64,000 nt of DNA, taken from NCBI RefSeq assembly GCF_900100305.1, contig NZ_FNEY01000012.1:62001-126000 (forward strand), in the 5' to 3' direction. The notes under the pieces were generated by a model. That model was given only the letters and a program-made list of their open reading frames with translations. It did not search any database and had not been told where the DNA came from. Position 1 is the stretch's first letter; each line of letters starts with the position of its first letter. Source of the DNA: Paracidovorax citrulli. GTDB lineage: Bacteria; Pseudomonadota; Gammaproteobacteria; Burkholderiales; Burkholderiaceae_C. Made by a program: the position numbers and the translations under genes. Of the stretch, positions 27,577 to 38,085 are shown in pieces.

Positions 27577-28320
27577 ATGCCTTCCATGTCCGCCGCCTCG
27601 CCAGCCGTCCCCCACCACGTCGCCATCGTCATGGATGGCAATGGCCGGTGGGCCACGCGCCGCTTCCTGCCGCGGCTGGCCGGCCACAAGCAGGGGGTGG
27701 AGGCGCTCAAGCGCTGCGCCCGCGACTGCGTGGAGCGCGGCGTGGCCGTGCTGACCGTCTTCGCCTTCTCCTCCGAGAACTGGAACCGCCCCGCCGACGA
27801 GGTGTCCGGCCTCATGGACCTGCTGGCCAAGGCGCTCGCGCGGGAGGTGCCGCAACTGCAGAAGGACGGTGTGCGCCTGCACTTCGTGGGCGAGAGGTCC
27901 ACGCTGTCCGAGAAGGTCCGCGCCGGCCTGGCGCAGGCTGAAGCCGTCACCGCGCACAACACCCGGCTGGTGCTCAACGTCTGCTTCAACTACGGAGGCC
28001 GCTGGGACATCGCCCAGGCGGCCTCCGCGCTCGCCGCGCGTGGCGAGCCCATCACCGAAGCCAGCCTCCACACCGCCATGGGCCTGGCCCACGTGCCGGA
28101 TCCCGACCTGGTGATCCGCACGGGCGGCGAGATGCGCATCAGCAATTTCCTGCTGTGGCAGTGCGCGTATTCCGAGCTGTACTTCAGCGACCGCCTCTGG
28201 CCCGATTTCGACGGCGCCGCCCTGGACCAGGCCATCGCCGCCTACGGGGCACGCGAGCGCCGGTTCGGCAAGACATCCGAGCAACTGCTGGCCTCCCCGA
28301 CCTCGTCGGCGTGCGCCTGA
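27577..28320 (+). CDS. uppS: undecaprenyl diphosphate synthase
   Basis: 247-residue cis-prenyltransferase that condenses isopentenyl diphosphate units to C55-PP, the carrier for peptidoglycan and O-antigen. The phosphate-binding motif is HVAIVMDGNGRWA with the essential Asp. Further motifs are FAFSSENWNRP, DLVIRTGGEMRISNFLLWQ and YSELYFSDRLWPDF. Two ATGs (27577 and 27586) are possible; the first is kept. Only 11 nt separate it from cdsA. Confidence 0.97.
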   Translation: MPSMSAASPAVPHHVAIVMDGNGRWATRRFLPRLAGHKQGVEALKRCARDCVERGVAVLTVFAFSSENWNRPADEVSGLMDLLAKALAREVPQLQKDGVRLHFVGERSTLSEKVRAGLAQAEAVTAHNTRLVLNVCFNYGGRWDIAQAASALAARGEPITEASLHTAMGLAHVPDPDLVIRTGGEMRISNFLLWQCAYSELYFSDRLWPDFDGAALDQAIAAYGARERRFGKTSEQLLASPTSSACA

Positions 28321-28331
28321 AGGGGTTTCCC

Positions 28332-29186
28332 ATGCTGGTCACGCGCATCCTCACGGCCATCGTCCTGCTGGCCATCCTGTTGCCGGCGCTCTTCGCCGGC
28401 TCGGTCGTGCCTTTCGCGGCCGTGGTGCTGGTGCTCATGGCCGCCGGCGGCTGGGAGTGGGGCCGGCTGCAGGGCCTGGGCCAGCCGGCGTCCCTGGCGG
28501 TGGGCGCGGCCTGCGTGCTGCTCTGCGCCGCGAGCTGGGCGGGCGGCTGGACGGAGCGTCCGCTGACCTGGCTCTGGGCCGCCGCTGGCGCCGGCTGGGT
28601 GCTGTGCGGCGCCTGGCTGCTGCGCCATGGCGTGGAGGGCTGGCCGCGCATTCCCCATCCCGTGCGCCTGGCCGGCGGGGTGCTGGCCCTCTGGCTGGCG
28701 TGGCTGGCCGCCGTGCAGGCGCGCACCATCGGCATCAACTTCCTGCTGTCCGTGCTCGTGCTGGTCTGGGTCGCGGACATCTTCGCCTATTTCGCCGGCC
28801 GGGCGTTCGGCCTGCGCTTCACGCGTTCCAAGCTGGCGCCTTCCATCAGCCCCGGCAAGAGCTGGGAAGGCGTCTGGGGCGGCATGGCCGGCGTGATCGT
28901 GCTCGCCCTGGCCTGGGCGGCGGCCGATGCCGCCTCGCAGGCCCCGGTCCCGAGCTTCTACTCGCGGCTGGCCGCCAAGGGCTGGTGGCTGCTGGTCATC
29001 GGCGCGGTGTTCATGGCCTGCATGAGCGTGGTGGGCGATCTCGTCGAATCGCTGGTCAAGCGCAGCGCGGGCGCCAAGGACAGCAGCCGGCTGCTGCCCG
29101 GCCACGGCGGCGTGCTCGACCGGGTGGACGCGCTGCTGCCCACGCTGCCCCTGGCCATGATGCTCACCCATTTCGCTGCCCCATGA
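28332..29186 (+). CDS. cdsA: phosphatidate cytidylyltransferase
   Basis: 284-residue multi-pass membrane enzyme making CDP-diacylglycerol, the precursor of all bacterial phospholipids. About eight hydrophobic segments are seen. The signature is in its C-terminal third: VVGDLVESLVKRSAGAKDSS followed by LLPGHGGVLDRVDALL, with the Asp residues that bind metal. The SPGKSWEGVWGG segment is also conserved. The stop overlaps the dxr start (ATGA at 29183-29186). Confidence 0.96.
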   Translation: MLVTRILTAIVLLAILLPALFAGSVVPFAAVVLVLMAAGGWEWGRLQGLGQPASLAVGAACVLLCAASWAGGWTERPLTWLWAAAGAGWVLCGAWLLRHGVEGWPRIPHPVRLAGGVLALWLAWLAAVQARTIGINFLLSVLVLVWVADIFAYFAGRAFGLRFTRSKLAPSISPGKSWEGVWGGMAGVIVLALAWAAADAASQAPVPSFYSRLAAKGWWLLVIGAVFMACMSVVGDLVESLVKRSAGAKDSSRLLPGHGGVLDRVDALLPTLPLAMMLTHFAAP

Positions 29187-30361
29187 AACAACGCCTTACC
29201 GTCCTGGGTTCCACCGGCTCCATCGGAACCAGTACCCTGGACGTGGTCGCGCGCCACCCCGGCCGCTACGAGATCTTCGCGCTGAGCGCCGCCACGCAGG
29301 TGGACGCCATGGCGGCGCAGTGCCTGCGCTTTGGTCCGCGCTACGCGGTCATGGCGAGCCCGGAGCATGCCCGCGCGCTGCGGGAGGCACTGGCCGCGCA
29401 GGGGTCGTCCACCGAGGTGATGGACACCCCCGATGCCCTGCAGGCGATCTCCGCCCATCCCGAGGTGGACGTGGTCATGGCGGCCATCGTCGGCGCCGCC
29501 GGGCTCGCTCCCTGCCTGGCCGCCGCGCGCGCGGGCAAGCGCCTGCTGCTGGCGAACAAGGAAGCGCTGGTCGTGGGCGGCGAGGTGTTCATGTCCGCGG
29601 TGCGCGAGGGCGGCGCCACGCTGCTGCCCATCGACAGCGAGCATTCCGCCATCTTCCAGTGCCTGCCGGAGGATGCGTCCTCCTGGCCGCGGCGCGTGGA
29701 CCACATCCTGCTCACCGCGTCCGGCGGCCCGTTCCGCACGCGCGAGCCCGCCACCCTGCGCGACGTGACACCCGAGCAGGCCTGTGCCCATCCCAACTTC
29801 TCCATGGGGCGCAAGATCTCGGTGGATTCCGCGACCATGATGAACAAGGCGCTGGAAGTGATCGAGGCGCGCTGGCTGTTCAATCTGGCGCCGGAACAGA
29901 TCCAGGTGGTCATCCATCCGCAGCAGATCATCCATTCGATGGTGCAGTTCAAGGACGCCTCGGTGCTGGCCCAACTGGGCACGCCCGACATGCGCGTGCC
30001 CATCGCCTGCGGCCTCGCCTGGCCCGAGCGCATCGAGAGCGGCACGCCCCGGCTCGATTTCCGCAGCCTGGCCGCCCTGACCTTCGAGGAAGCCGACGCC
30101 ACGCGCTTTCCCGGGCTGCACCTGTCGTGGCAGGCCCTGCGTGCCGCGCCGGGCACCACCGCGGTGCTCAATGCGGCCAACGAGGTGGCGGTGGCGTCGT
30201 TCCTGGAACGCCGCATCCGCTTCGACCAGATCCACCGGCTGAATCTTGCAACTCTGGAGGCGGTATCGCCCTCCAACCCGGACTCGCTGGGCGCATTGCT
30301 CGACCTCGACGCCCAGGCGCGTTCGGTCGCGCGGCACCGGGCAGAGCGGCTCGCGGCCTGA
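29183..30361 (+). CDS. dxr: 1-deoxy-D-xylulose-5-phosphate reductoisomerase
   Basis: 392-residue second enzyme of the MEP isoprenoid pathway (DXP to MEP with NADPH), whose product feeds uppS upstream. The N-terminal Rossmann motif is LTVLGSTGSIGTSTLDVV. The substrate and metal residues lie in LLPIDSEHSAIFQCL, ASGGPFR and ISVDSATMMNKALEVIEA. The IHPQQIIHSMVQFKD loop is the flexible lid over the active site. Translationally coupled to cdsA by ATGA. Confidence 0.98.
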   Translation: MKQRLTVLGSTGSIGTSTLDVVARHPGRYEIFALSAATQVDAMAAQCLRFGPRYAVMASPEHARALREALAAQGSSTEVMDTPDALQAISAHPEVDVVMAAIVGAAGLAPCLAAARAGKRLLLANKEALVVGGEVFMSAVREGGATLLPIDSEHSAIFQCLPEDASSWPRRVDHILLTASGGPFRTREPATLRDVTPEQACAHPNFSMGRKISVDSATMMNKALEVIEARWLFNLAPEQIQVVIHPQQIIHSMVQFKDASVLAQLGTPDMRVPIACGLAWPERIESGTPRLDFRSLAALTFEEADATRFPGLHLSWQALRAAPGTTAVLNAANEVAVASFLERRIRFDQIHRLNLATLEAVSPSNPDSLGALLDLDAQARSVARHRAERLAA

Positions 30362-30394
30362 CCGCCGCGTTCCTCCACCGTACGGGAGTGCCCC

Positions 30395-31762
30395 ATGCTT
30401 CTCACCATCGTCGCCTTCATCGTCGCCCTGGGCCTGCTCATCGCGGTCCATGAGTACGGGCACTACCGCGTGGCCGTGGCCTGCGGGGTCAAGGTGCTGC
30501 GCTTCTCGGTGGGTTTCGGCAAGCCGCTGCTGCGCTGGCAGCCGCGGGGGTCGTCCACGGAATTCGTCATCGGCGCCTTCCCGCTGGGCGGCTACGTGCG
30601 CATGCTGGACGAACGCGAGGCGCCGGTCGATCCCGCGGAGCGCCACCTGGCCTTCAACCGGCAGCCGCTGCGCTCGCGGGCGGCGATCGTCGCCGCCGGC
30701 CCGGTCGCGAACCTGCTGCTGGCCATCGCGCTGTATGCCGCGGTCAACTGGATCGGCGTGCAGGAGCCGCGGGCCATCCTCGCGAGTCCCGCGGCGGGTT
30801 CGGTGGCCTACGACGCGGGCCTGCGCGGCGGCGAAATGGTCGTGGCCGCCGCCATGGGGCCGGACGAGCCGGAGCCGGTGCGTTCCTTCGAGGATCTGCG
30901 GTGGCTGCTCACGCGCGGTGCGCTGGACGGGCAGGACGTGCGCCTGCAGGTCGAGCCCGCGTCCGGCGCGCCTCGCCGTGAGCTGGTTCTGGAGCTGCAC
31001 GATTTCGACGCGTGGCAGGCGGACGCGCAGTTGTTCCGCAAGATCGGCGTGCTGGGCCCGTGGACGCGCCCGGTGATCGGCGAGGTGGTGGACGGCGGCG
31101 CTGCGCAGCGCGCCGGGCTGCGGGAGGGCGACACCGTGCTGCAGGTGGGCTCGACCCCGGTGGTGGACGGCCAGCAACTGCGGGACCTGATCCGGGCCTC
31201 GGTGCAGGATGGCAAGTCGGTCTCCCAGGTATGGCGGGTGGACCGCGGCGGGCGCACCGTGCAGCTGGACGTGGCGCCGGACGTGGTGCGCCAGGACGGG
31301 GCTGCGCCCGCCGGGCGGGTGGGCGCCTATGTCGGCGCGCAGCCGGCCATGGTCACCGTGCGCCACGGTCCGCTCGAAGGCCTGTGGAAGGGCGTGACGC
31401 GCACCTGGGAGGTCTCCGCGCTCACCCTGCGCATGATGGGCCGCATGGTGGTCGGCGAGGCCTCGCTCAAGAACCTGAGCGGCCCGCTCACCATCGCCGA
31501 CTACGCGGGCCGGTCCGCCAGCCTGGGATTCACGCAATACCTGGTGTTCCTGGCCCTCATCAGCGTGAGCCTGGGGGTGCTGAACCTGCTGCCGCTGCCG
31601 GTCCTCGATGGGGGGCACCTGATGTATTATCTTTGGGAAGGCGTCACCGGCAGGGGCGTGTCAGATGCCTGGATGGAGCGGTTGCAGAGGGGCGGCGTTG
31701 CATTGCTCCTCGTGATGATGTCCATCGCCCTTTTCAACGACGTCACCCGGCTTTTTGGCTAA
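30395..31762 (+). CDS. rseP: RIP metalloprotease RseP
   Basis: 455-residue site-2 zinc protease that cleaves the anti-sigma factor RseA in the membrane to release SigmaE. The zinc motif HEYGH is at residues 19-23 in the first membrane helix, and the third ligand lies in NLLPLPVLDGGHLMYYLW near the C-terminus. Two PDZ domains lie between (about residues 110-300), with a clear GLREGDTVLQVG in the second. Length is typical. bamA follows after 43 nt, the conserved order. Confidence 0.97.
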   Translation: MLLTIVAFIVALGLLIAVHEYGHYRVAVACGVKVLRFSVGFGKPLLRWQPRGSSTEFVIGAFPLGGYVRMLDEREAPVDPAERHLAFNRQPLRSRAAIVAAGPVANLLLAIALYAAVNWIGVQEPRAILASPAAGSVAYDAGLRGGEMVVAAAMGPDEPEPVRSFEDLRWLLTRGALDGQDVRLQVEPASGAPRRELVLELHDFDAWQADAQLFRKIGVLGPWTRPVIGEVVDGGAAQRAGLREGDTVLQVGSTPVVDGQQLRDLIRASVQDGKSVSQVWRVDRGGRTVQLDVAPDVVRQDGAAPAGRVGAYVGAQPAMVTVRHGPLEGLWKGVTRTWEVSALTLRMMGRMVVGEASLKNLSGPLTIADYAGRSASLGFTQYLVFLALISVSLGVLNLLPLPVLDGGHLMYYLWEGVTGRGVSDAWMERLQRGGVALLLVMMSIALFNDVTRLFG

Positions 31763-31805
31763 ACCTACCGCCGCATGAATCCGCCATGTCGGCACCAGTT
31801 CACTC

Positions 31806-34103
31806 ATGAAAAAACACATCAACCGCCTGGGCGTGCGCACGGCATGCGCCGTCGCCGCCATGGTCTTCGTCGCGCAGGCTGCCTGGGCCCTTGAACCCTT
31901 CAAGGTCCAGGACATCCGGGTGGAAGGGCTGCAGCGCGTGGAGCCGGGCACGGTGTTCGCCTCCATGCCGCTGCGCGTGGGCGACGATTACAACGACGAG
32001 AAGGGCGCGGCCGCCATCCGCTCGCTCTTCGCGCTGGGGCTGTTCAAGGACGTGCGCCTGGAGGCCAGCGGCAACGTGCTGGTCGTGGTGGTGGAGGAGC
32101 GCCCCACCATCGCCGACGTCGATTTCGCCGGCACCAAGGAATTCGACAAGGACACCCTCAAGAAGGCCATGCGGGACGTGGGCCTGACCGAAGGACGCCC
32201 CTACGACAAGGCCCTGACCGACCGTGCGGAGCAGGAGCTCAAGCGCCAGTACATCAACAAGAGCCTGTACGGCGCCGAGGTGGTGACCACGGTGACGCCC
32301 ATCGAGCGCAACCGCGTCAACCTGACCTTCACGGTGACCGAGGGCGAGCCCGCCAAGATCAAGGACATCCACATCAACGGCGCCCAGGCCTTCAGCGAAT
32401 CCACGCTCAAGGGCCTGTTCGACCAGGACACCGGCGGCTGGCTGAGCTGGTACACCAAGTCCGACCGCTATTCCCGCACCAAGCTCAACGCCGACCTGGA
32501 GACGCTGCGCTCCTACTACCTCGCGCGCGGCTACCTCGAGTTCCGCATCGACTCCACCCAGGTGGCGGTGTCGCCGGACAAGCAGGACATCAGCATCACG
32601 ATCAATATCACCGAAGGCCAGCGCTACGTGGTCTCCGGCGTGAAGCTGGAGGGCAACTACCTGGACCGCGACGACGAGTTCAAGTCGCTCATCACCATCC
32701 AGCCCGGCGAGCCCTACAACGCCGACCGTGTCACCGAGACCACCAAGGCCTTCACCGACCACTTCGGCAACTTCGGCTTCGCCTTCGCCCGCGTGGAGGC
32801 CGTGCCCGAGATCGACCGCGAGAACAACCGCGTGGCCCTCGTGCTGCGCGCCGAGCCCTCGCGCCGCGCCTACGTGCGCCGCATCATCGTGAGCGGCAAC
32901 AACCGCACCCGCGACGAAGTGATCCGCCGCGAATTCCGGCAGTACGAGGCCTCCTGGTACGACGGCGACAAGATCAAGCTCTCGCGCGACCGCGTGGACC
33001 GCCTGGGCTACTTCACGGAGGTGAACGTCGAGACCCAGGATGTCTCGGGCTCGCCCGACCAGGTGGACCTCGTGGTGAACGTGGCCGAGAAGCCCACCGG
33101 CTCCCTGCAGCTGGGCGCGGGCTTCTCCAGCGCCGAGAAGGTGTCGCTGTCGTTCAGCATCAAGCAGGAGAACGTGTTCGGCTCGGGCAACTACCTGGGC
33201 GTGGACGTGAACACCAGCAAGTACCGCCGCACGCTGGTGCTCAGCACGACCAACCCGTACTTCACTCCCGACGGCATCTCCCGCACGCTGGACCTGTACT
33301 ACCGCACCGACAAGCCCTACGAGGACCAGGGCGGCAACTACCAGCTGGTCACCGCGGGCACCAGCGTGCGCTTCGGCATCCCGTTCAGCGAGACGGACAC
33401 GGTGTTCTTCGGCGGTGGCCTGGAGAACACGCGCATCAAGCTGGGCACGAACATCCCTGCAGCCTATCTGGCGTACGCCAACACCTACGGCAGCAGCAGC
33501 ACCGCGATCCCGCTCACCGTGGGCTGGTCGCGCGACGACCGCGACAGCGCGCTGGCGCCGAATTCGGGCCGCTATCAGCGCCTGAACTCCGACTGGTCGG
33601 TGGCGGGCGATGCGCGCTACGTGCGGGCGAACTACCAGTTCCAGCAGTACGTGCCGCTGAACAAGAAGTTCACCCTGGCGTTCAATTCCGAACTGGGCTG
33701 GGGCAAGGGCCTGAACGGCCGTCCCTACCCGGTGTTCAAGAACTTCTACTCCGGCGGCCTCGGCTCGGTGCGCGGCTTCGACCAGGGCACGCTGGGTCCG
33801 CGCGACGTCACCGGCGCCTCCCTGGGCGGCCCGAAGAAGGTCACGCTCAATGCGGAATTCATCGCGCCGTTCCCCGGCGCAGGCAACGACCGTACGCTGC
33901 GCGTGTTCACGTTCGTGGACGCCGGCAACGTTTTCGGCGAAGACGAGAAGGTCTCCTTCAGCGACATGCGTGTCTCTGCGGGCCTGGGCCTGAGCTGGAT
34001 TTCACCGCTCGGTCCGCTTCGCCTCGCTTTCGCGCAACCGGTGCGCAAGTTCGCCGGCGATAGAATCCAGAAACTGCAATTCCAGATCGGAACGTCTTTC
34101 TAA
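31806..34103 (+). CDS. bamA: outer membrane protein assembly factor BamA
   Basis: 765-residue Omp85 protein, the core of the BAM complex that folds beta-barrels into the outer membrane. The signal peptide ends at about residue 28 (VAQAAWA-LEPF). Five POTRA domains follow to about residue 420; the first starts with FKVQDIRVEGLQRVEPGTVF. The 16-strand barrel includes the conserved loop-6 VRGF in GGLGSVRGFDQGTLGPRD, and the last residue is Phe (LQFQIGTSF), the signal for outer-membrane insertion. The stop TAA overlaps the skp ATG by one base. Confidence 0.98.
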   Translation: MKKHINRLGVRTACAVAAMVFVAQAAWALEPFKVQDIRVEGLQRVEPGTVFASMPLRVGDDYNDEKGAAAIRSLFALGLFKDVRLEASGNVLVVVVEERPTIADVDFAGTKEFDKDTLKKAMRDVGLTEGRPYDKALTDRAEQELKRQYINKSLYGAEVVTTVTPIERNRVNLTFTVTEGEPAKIKDIHINGAQAFSESTLKGLFDQDTGGWLSWYTKSDRYSRTKLNADLETLRSYYLARGYLEFRIDSTQVAVSPDKQDISITINITEGQRYVVSGVKLEGNYLDRDDEFKSLITIQPGEPYNADRVTETTKAFTDHFGNFGFAFARVEAVPEIDRENNRVALVLRAEPSRRAYVRRIIVSGNNRTRDEVIRREFRQYEASWYDGDKIKLSRDRVDRLGYFTEVNVETQDVSGSPDQVDLVVNVAEKPTGSLQLGAGFSSAEKVSLSFSIKQENVFGSGNYLGVDVNTSKYRRTLVLSTTNPYFTPDGISRTLDLYYRTDKPYEDQGGNYQLVTAGTSVRFGIPFSETDTVFFGGGLENTRIKLGTNIPAAYLAYANTYGSSSTAIPLTVGWSRDDRDSALAPNSGRYQRLNSDWSVAGDARYVRANYQFQQYVPLNKKFTLAFNSELGWGKGLNGRPYPVFKNFYSGGLGSVRGFDQGTLGPRDVTGASLGGPKKVTLNAEFIAPFPGAGNDRTLRVFTFVDAGNVFGEDEKVSFSDMRVSAGLGLSWISPLGPLRLAFAQPVRKFAGDRIQKLQFQIGTSF

Positions 34104-34630
34104 TGAAATCCCTTTCCCGCCATATTCCCCTGGTCCTTCTGCTCGGCGCGCTCGGCGCGGCCGTGCCCGCGCAGGCACAGGAGTTCAAGGCCGGCTTCGT
34201 GAACACCGACCGCATCTTCCGCGAAGCCAGCACGGCCAAGGCCGCGCAGGCCAAGCTGGAGCAGGAATTCTCCAAGCGCGAGAAGGACCTGGTTGACCAG
34301 GGCAACGCGCTCAAGGCCGCCACCGACAAGTTCGAGCGCGAGGCCCCCACCATGGCCGAAAGCCAGCGCACCGCCCGCCAGCGGCAGCTGGCGGACCAGG
34401 ACCGCGACTTCCAGCGCAAGCGCCGCGAGTTCCAGGACGACCTGGCCGCCCGCAAGAACGAGGAACTGGGCCAGGTGCTCGAGCGTGCCAACAAGGCCGT
34501 CAAGCAGGTGGCCGAGGCCGAGAAGTACGACGTCATCCTGCAGGAAGCCGTCTACATCAACCCGAAGCACGACATCACCGACAAGGTGATCAAGGCGCTG
34601 AATGCGGGCGCTGGCGCCGGTGCGAAGTGA
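34103..34630 (+). CDS. skp: periplasmic chaperone Skp/OmpH family
   Basis: 175-residue periplasmic trimeric chaperone that holds unfolded outer-membrane proteins for BamA. The signal peptide is MKSLSRHIPLVLLLGALGAA with cleavage near AQAQEF. The mature part starts with the family sequence FKAGFVNTDRIFREA. A long charged coiled coil follows (roughly residues 45-135) and then the beta segment YDVILQEAVYINPKHDITDK. It starts inside the bamA stop (TAATG), so translation is coupled. Confidence 0.94.
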   Translation: MKSLSRHIPLVLLLGALGAAVPAQAQEFKAGFVNTDRIFREASTAKAAQAKLEQEFSKREKDLVDQGNALKAATDKFEREAPTMAESQRTARQRQLADQDRDFQRKRREFQDDLAARKNEELGQVLERANKAVKQVAEAEKYDVILQEAVYINPKHDITDKVIKALNAGAGAGAK

Positions 34631-34669
34631 TCGCAGCGGCTGCGGGGCGGCGCGCACGGGGCATCCTGC

Positions 34670-35671
34670 GTGAGCGTGCGTCTCAGGCAGATTGTTGAGG
34701 CGCTGGGCGGAACGATCGAAGGAGGCGGCGGCGACGTCGAGATTCTTCGCATCGCCCCGCTCGAATCGGCGGAGCCGGGCGACCTGGCCTTCCTGAGCAA
34801 TCCGCGCTACCGCCAACAACTGGCCGCCTCCCGGGCGGCCTGTGTCATTGTGGCTCCCGCGATGCGCGAGGAAGCGCTGGCGCGCGGCGCGTGCATCGTG
34901 GCGGAGGATCCCTACGCCTATTTCGCGCGCGCGACGCAGCTCTGGAAGCGACTGCACGGCCGCACGCCCGCTGCGGGCGTCCATCCGTCCGCAGTGGTGG
35001 ATCCGGACGCCTTCGTCGATCCCTCGGCGCACATCGGCCCGCTCTGCGTGGTCGAGCGCGGCGCGCGCATCGGCGCAGGCACGGTGCTGACCTCGCGCAT
35101 CACCGTGGGCGAAGGCTGCCGCATCGGCGAGCGCTGCCTGCTGCACCCGGGCGTGGTGATCGGCGCGGACGGTTTCGGCTTCGCGGCCGAGGGTGGCGCC
35201 TGGACCAAGATCGAGCAGCTCGGCGCCGTGCGCATCGGCGACGACGTGGAGATCGGGGCCAACACCTGCATCGACCGCGGGGCGCTGGACGACACCGTCA
35301 TCGAGGACGGCGTCAAGCTCGACAACCTCGTGCAGATCGGCCACAACGTGCACATCGGGCGGCACACGGCCGTGGCCGGCTGCACCGGCGTGTCCGGCAG
35401 CACGCGCATCGGCGCCCGCTGCATGATCGGCGGCGCGGCGATGATCCTCGGGCATCTGGAGATCGCCGACGGCGTGCAGGTATCGCCCGGCACGGCCATC
35501 ACGCGCTCCGTCCTGAAGCCGGGGCTCTACTCCGGCATGTTTCCCTTCGACGAGAATGCGAAGTGGGAAAAGAACGCGGCCACGCTGCGCCAGCTCCACG
35601 GGCTGCGCGCGCGCATCATGGCCCTCGAAGAACAGATACGAAAAGACGGTCCCACCGCACATATCCAATGA
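34670..35671 (+). CDS. lpxD: UDP-3-O-acyl-glucosamine N-acyltransferase
   Basis: 333-residue third enzyme of lipid A synthesis, which adds the N-linked acyl chain from acyl-ACP. The N-terminal uridine-binding domain ([18 protein letters not shown], and SNPRYRQQL) is followed by a left-handed parallel beta helix made of hexapeptide repeats (from about residue 105). The catalytic His lies in [21 protein letters not shown] helical C-terminus closes it. The start is GTG at 34670. The stop overlaps the fabZ start (ATGA). Confidence 0.97.
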   Translation: MSVRLRQIVEALGGTIEGGGGDVEILRIAPLESAEPGDLAFLSNPRYRQQLAASRAACVIVAPAMREEALARGACIVAEDPYAYFARATQLWKRLHGRTPAAGVHPSAVVDPDAFVDPSAHIGPLCVVERGARIGAGTVLTSRITVGEGCRIGERCLLHPGVVIGADGFGFAAEGGAWTKIEQLGAVRIGDDVEIGANTCIDRGALDDTVIEDGVKLDNLVQIGHNVHIGRHTAVAGCTGVSGSTRIGARCMIGGAAMILGHLEIADGVQVSPGTAITRSVLKPGLYSGMFPFDENAKWEKNAATLRQLHGLRARIMALEEQIRKDGPTAHIQ

Positions 35672-36108
35672 TGGACATCCACCAAATCCTCAAGCTCCTG
35701 CCGCACCGCTATCCCTTCCTGCTGGTGGACCGTGTCGTCGAACTCGAAAGGGGCGAGCGCATCCAGGCGATCAAGAACGTCACGATCAACGAGCCGTTCT
35801 TCACCGGGCATTTCCCGAACCGGCCGGTCATGCCCGGCGTGCTGATGCTGGAAGCCCTCGCCCAGGCGGCGGGCCTGCTGTCCTTCGACATGATGGGCGA
35901 GGCCCCTGGCGACGACAAGGTGTTCTACTTCGTCGGCATCGACGGTGCGCGTTTCAAGCGGCCCGTGGAGCCTGGCGACCAGCTCATCCTCGACGTGAAG
36001 CTCGACCGCATCAAGGGCGGCATCTACAAGTTCGGCGGCGTGGCGCGCGTGGGCGACAGCGTGGCCTGCGAAGCCGAGATCATGTGCACCATGCGGACCG
36101 TCGCCTGA
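35668..36108 (+). CDS. fabZ: 3-hydroxyacyl-ACP dehydratase FabZ
   Basis: 146-residue hot-dog-fold dehydratase of fatty-acid elongation. The catalytic His48 and Glu62 sit in [20 protein letters not shown]. It competes with LpxA for 3-hydroxyacyl-ACP, and the genes adjoin in most proteobacteria. A second ATG immediately follows the first; the first, at 35668, forms the ATGA overlap with lpxD and is kept. lpxA starts 20 nt later. Confidence 0.97.
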   Translation: MMDIHQILKLLPHRYPFLLVDRVVELERGERIQAIKNVTINEPFFTGHFPNRPVMPGVLMLEALAQAAGLLSFDMMGEAPGDDKVFYFVGIDGARFKRPVEPGDQLILDVKLDRIKGGIYKFGGVARVGDSVACEAEIMCTMRTVA

Positions 36109-36128
36109 AGGGCTGAGGGCGCGGGACC

Positions 36129-36917
36129 ATGAGCAGCATCCATTCCACGGCCATCGTCGATCCGGGCGCCGAGCTGGACAGCTCGGTCACCGTCGGCCCC
36201 TATGCGGTCATCGGCCCCAAGGTGCGCATCGGGGCCGGGACGAGCGTCGGGCCGCACTGCGTCATCGAGGGCCGCACGACGATCGGGCGCGACAACCGGA
36301 TCTTCCAGTTCGCCTCGCTCGGCGCGATTCCGCAGGACAAGAAATACGCCGGGGAAGACACCTGCCTGGAGATCGGCGACCGCAACACGATCCGCGAGTT
36401 CTGCACCTTCAACCTCGGCGTGCCGGGCGCGGGGGGCGTCACGCGCGTGGGCGACGACAACTGGATCATGGCCTACTGCCACATCGCGCACGACTGCCTG
36501 GTGGGCAACCACACCACGCTCTCGAACAACACCACGCTGGCCGGGCACGTCGAGCTGGGCGACTGGGTGACCGTCGGCGGGCTGGTGGGCATCCACCAGT
36601 TCGTGAAGATCGGCGCGCACGCGATGGTGGGGTTCGCTTCGGCGGTATCGCAGGACGTGCCCCCCTTCATGCTGGTCGATGGCAATCCGATGGGCGTGCG
36701 CGGCTTCAACATCGTGGGCCTGAAGCGCCGCGGCTTCTCCGCGGACCGCCTCGCCGCGGTCAAGCAGATGCATCGCCTGCTGTACCGCCAGGGGCTGACG
36801 CTGGAGGCGGCCGCCAAGGCGATCGAGGAGCTTGCGGCCGAGCACCCCGAGGCCGCGGGCGACATCACCCTGCTGCGCGATTTCATCGTCTCCTCGACGC
36901 GCGGCATCGCGCGCTGA
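36129..36917 (+). CDS. lpxA: UDP-N-acetylglucosamine acyltransferase
   Basis: 262-residue first enzyme of lipid A synthesis, transferring a 3-hydroxyacyl chain to UDP-GlcNAc. It is a trimeric left-handed beta helix with hexapeptide repeats from the start ([20 protein letters not shown]). The catalytic His is in [20 protein letters not shown], and the acyl-chain region is [20 protein letters not shown]. The helical C-terminal quarter is complete. lpxB follows after 16 nt. Confidence 0.98.
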   Translation: MSSIHSTAIVDPGAELDSSVTVGPYAVIGPKVRIGAGTSVGPHCVIEGRTTIGRDNRIFQFASLGAIPQDKKYAGEDTCLEIGDRNTIREFCTFNLGVPGAGGVTRVGDDNWIMAYCHIAHDCLVGNHTTLSNNTTLAGHVELGDWVTVGGLVGIHQFVKIGAHAMVGFASAVSQDVPPFMLVDGNPMGVRGFNIVGLKRRGFSADRLAAVKQMHRLLYRQGLTLEAAAKAIEELAAEHPEAAGDITLLRDFIVSSTRGIAR

Positions 36918-36933
36918 AGGGAAGCGCGCAGCC

Positions 36934-38085
36934 ATGCAAGACGCCCCTCGCATCGCGATGGTGGCCGGCGAGACGTCCGGCGACCTGCTCGCCGGCCTGC
37001 TCCTGGACGGCCTGCACGCGCAGTGGCCGGCGGTGTCCGCGCAGGGCATCGGCGGGCCGCAGATGGAACGCCGGGGCTTCCATTCCCTGTGGCCGAGCGA
37101 GCGCCTCGCGGTGCACGGCTACAGCGTCGAGCTGGTGCGCCGCCTCTGGGGCATCGTGCGCATCCGCCAGCAATTGCGCAGCCGCCTGCTCGCGGAGCGG
37201 CCCGGCCTCTTCATCGGCATCGATGCCCCGGATTTCAACCTGGGCCTGGAGGCCGACCTGCGCGCCGCGGGCATCAGGACCGTGCATTTCGTCTGCCCGT
37301 CCATCTGGGCCTGGCGTGCGGAGCGGGTCCACAAGATCCGGCGCAGCGCCGACCATGTGCTGTGCATCTTCCCCTTCGAGCCCGAACTGCTGGCGCGCCA
37401 CGGCATCGACGCGACCTACGTGGGCCATCCGCTGGCCCAGGTCATTCCGATGGAGCCCGACCGCCTCGCGGCCCGCGCGCAGCTGGGGCTGGGCGCGGAC
37501 GACGAGGTGCTGGCCATCCTGCCCGGCAGCCGCTCCGCGGAAGTCGCCTACATCGCCCGGCCGTTCTTCCAGGCGGCGGCACTGCTGCGCCAGGCGCGGC
37601 CCGGGCTGAAGATGGTGGTGCCGGCGGTACCGGCGCTGCGCGCGCGCACCGAGCAGATCGCCGCCGAGTGCGGAGTGCGCGATGCGCTGCTGATAACGCC
37701 CGGGCAATCCCACACGGTGCTGGCCGCCTGCGACTGCACGCTCATCGCCAGCGGGACCGCGACGCTGGAGGCCGCGCTGTTCAAGCGGCCCATGGTCATC
37801 GCCTACCACATGCACCCCATCAGCTGGCGCCTGATGCGCCGCAAGCAGCTGCAGCCCTGGGTGGGGCTGCCCAACATCCTGTGCGGCGATTTCGTGGTGC
37901 CCGAACTGCTGCAGGACGCGGCCACGCCGCAGGCCCTGGCCACGGCCGTGATGCAGTGGCTGGACGCACCAGCCGGCCAGCGCGACGCGCTGGCGCGGCG
38001 CTTCACCGCGCTGCACGAGGAACTGCGCCGCGATACCCCGAGATTGGCCGCCGATGCGATCCAGAAAATCCTTGCCGCGCGTTGA
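36934..38085 (+). CDS. lpxB: lipid-A-disaccharide synthase
   Basis: 383-residue peripheral membrane glycosyltransferase (GT-B fold, family GT19) joining UDP-diacylglucosamine and lipid X. It starts [15 protein letters not shown] with the conserved GE.SGD, and carries [20 protein letters not shown] and the nucleotide-binding block [10 protein letters not shown]-like [17 protein letters not shown]. The C-terminal [19 protein letters not shown] is also diagnostic. Its last 32 nt overlap the rnhB start, so the two are coupled. Confidence 0.97.
   Translation: MQDAPRIAMVAGETSGDLLAGLLLDGLHAQWPAVSAQGIGGPQMERRGFHSLWPSERLAVHGYSVELVRRLWGIVRIRQQLRSRLLAERPGLFIGIDAPDFNLGLEADLRAAGIRTVHFVCPSIWAWRAERVHKIRRSADHVLCIFPFEPELLARHGIDATYVGHPLAQVIPMEPDRLAARAQLGLGADDEVLAILPGSRSAEVAYIARPFFQAAALLRQARPGLKMVVPAVPALRARTEQIAAECGVRDALLITPGQSHTVLAACDCTLIASGTATLEAALFKRPMVIAYHMHPISWRLMRRKQLQPWVGLPNILCGDFVVPELLQDAATPQALATAVMQWLDAPAGQRDALARRFTALHEELRRDTPRLAADAIQKILAAR

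Noticed and set aside
28958-31618. 886-codon minus-strand open frame
   Set aside because: It is the antisense shadow of cdsA, dxr and rseP, and has no recognisable domain.
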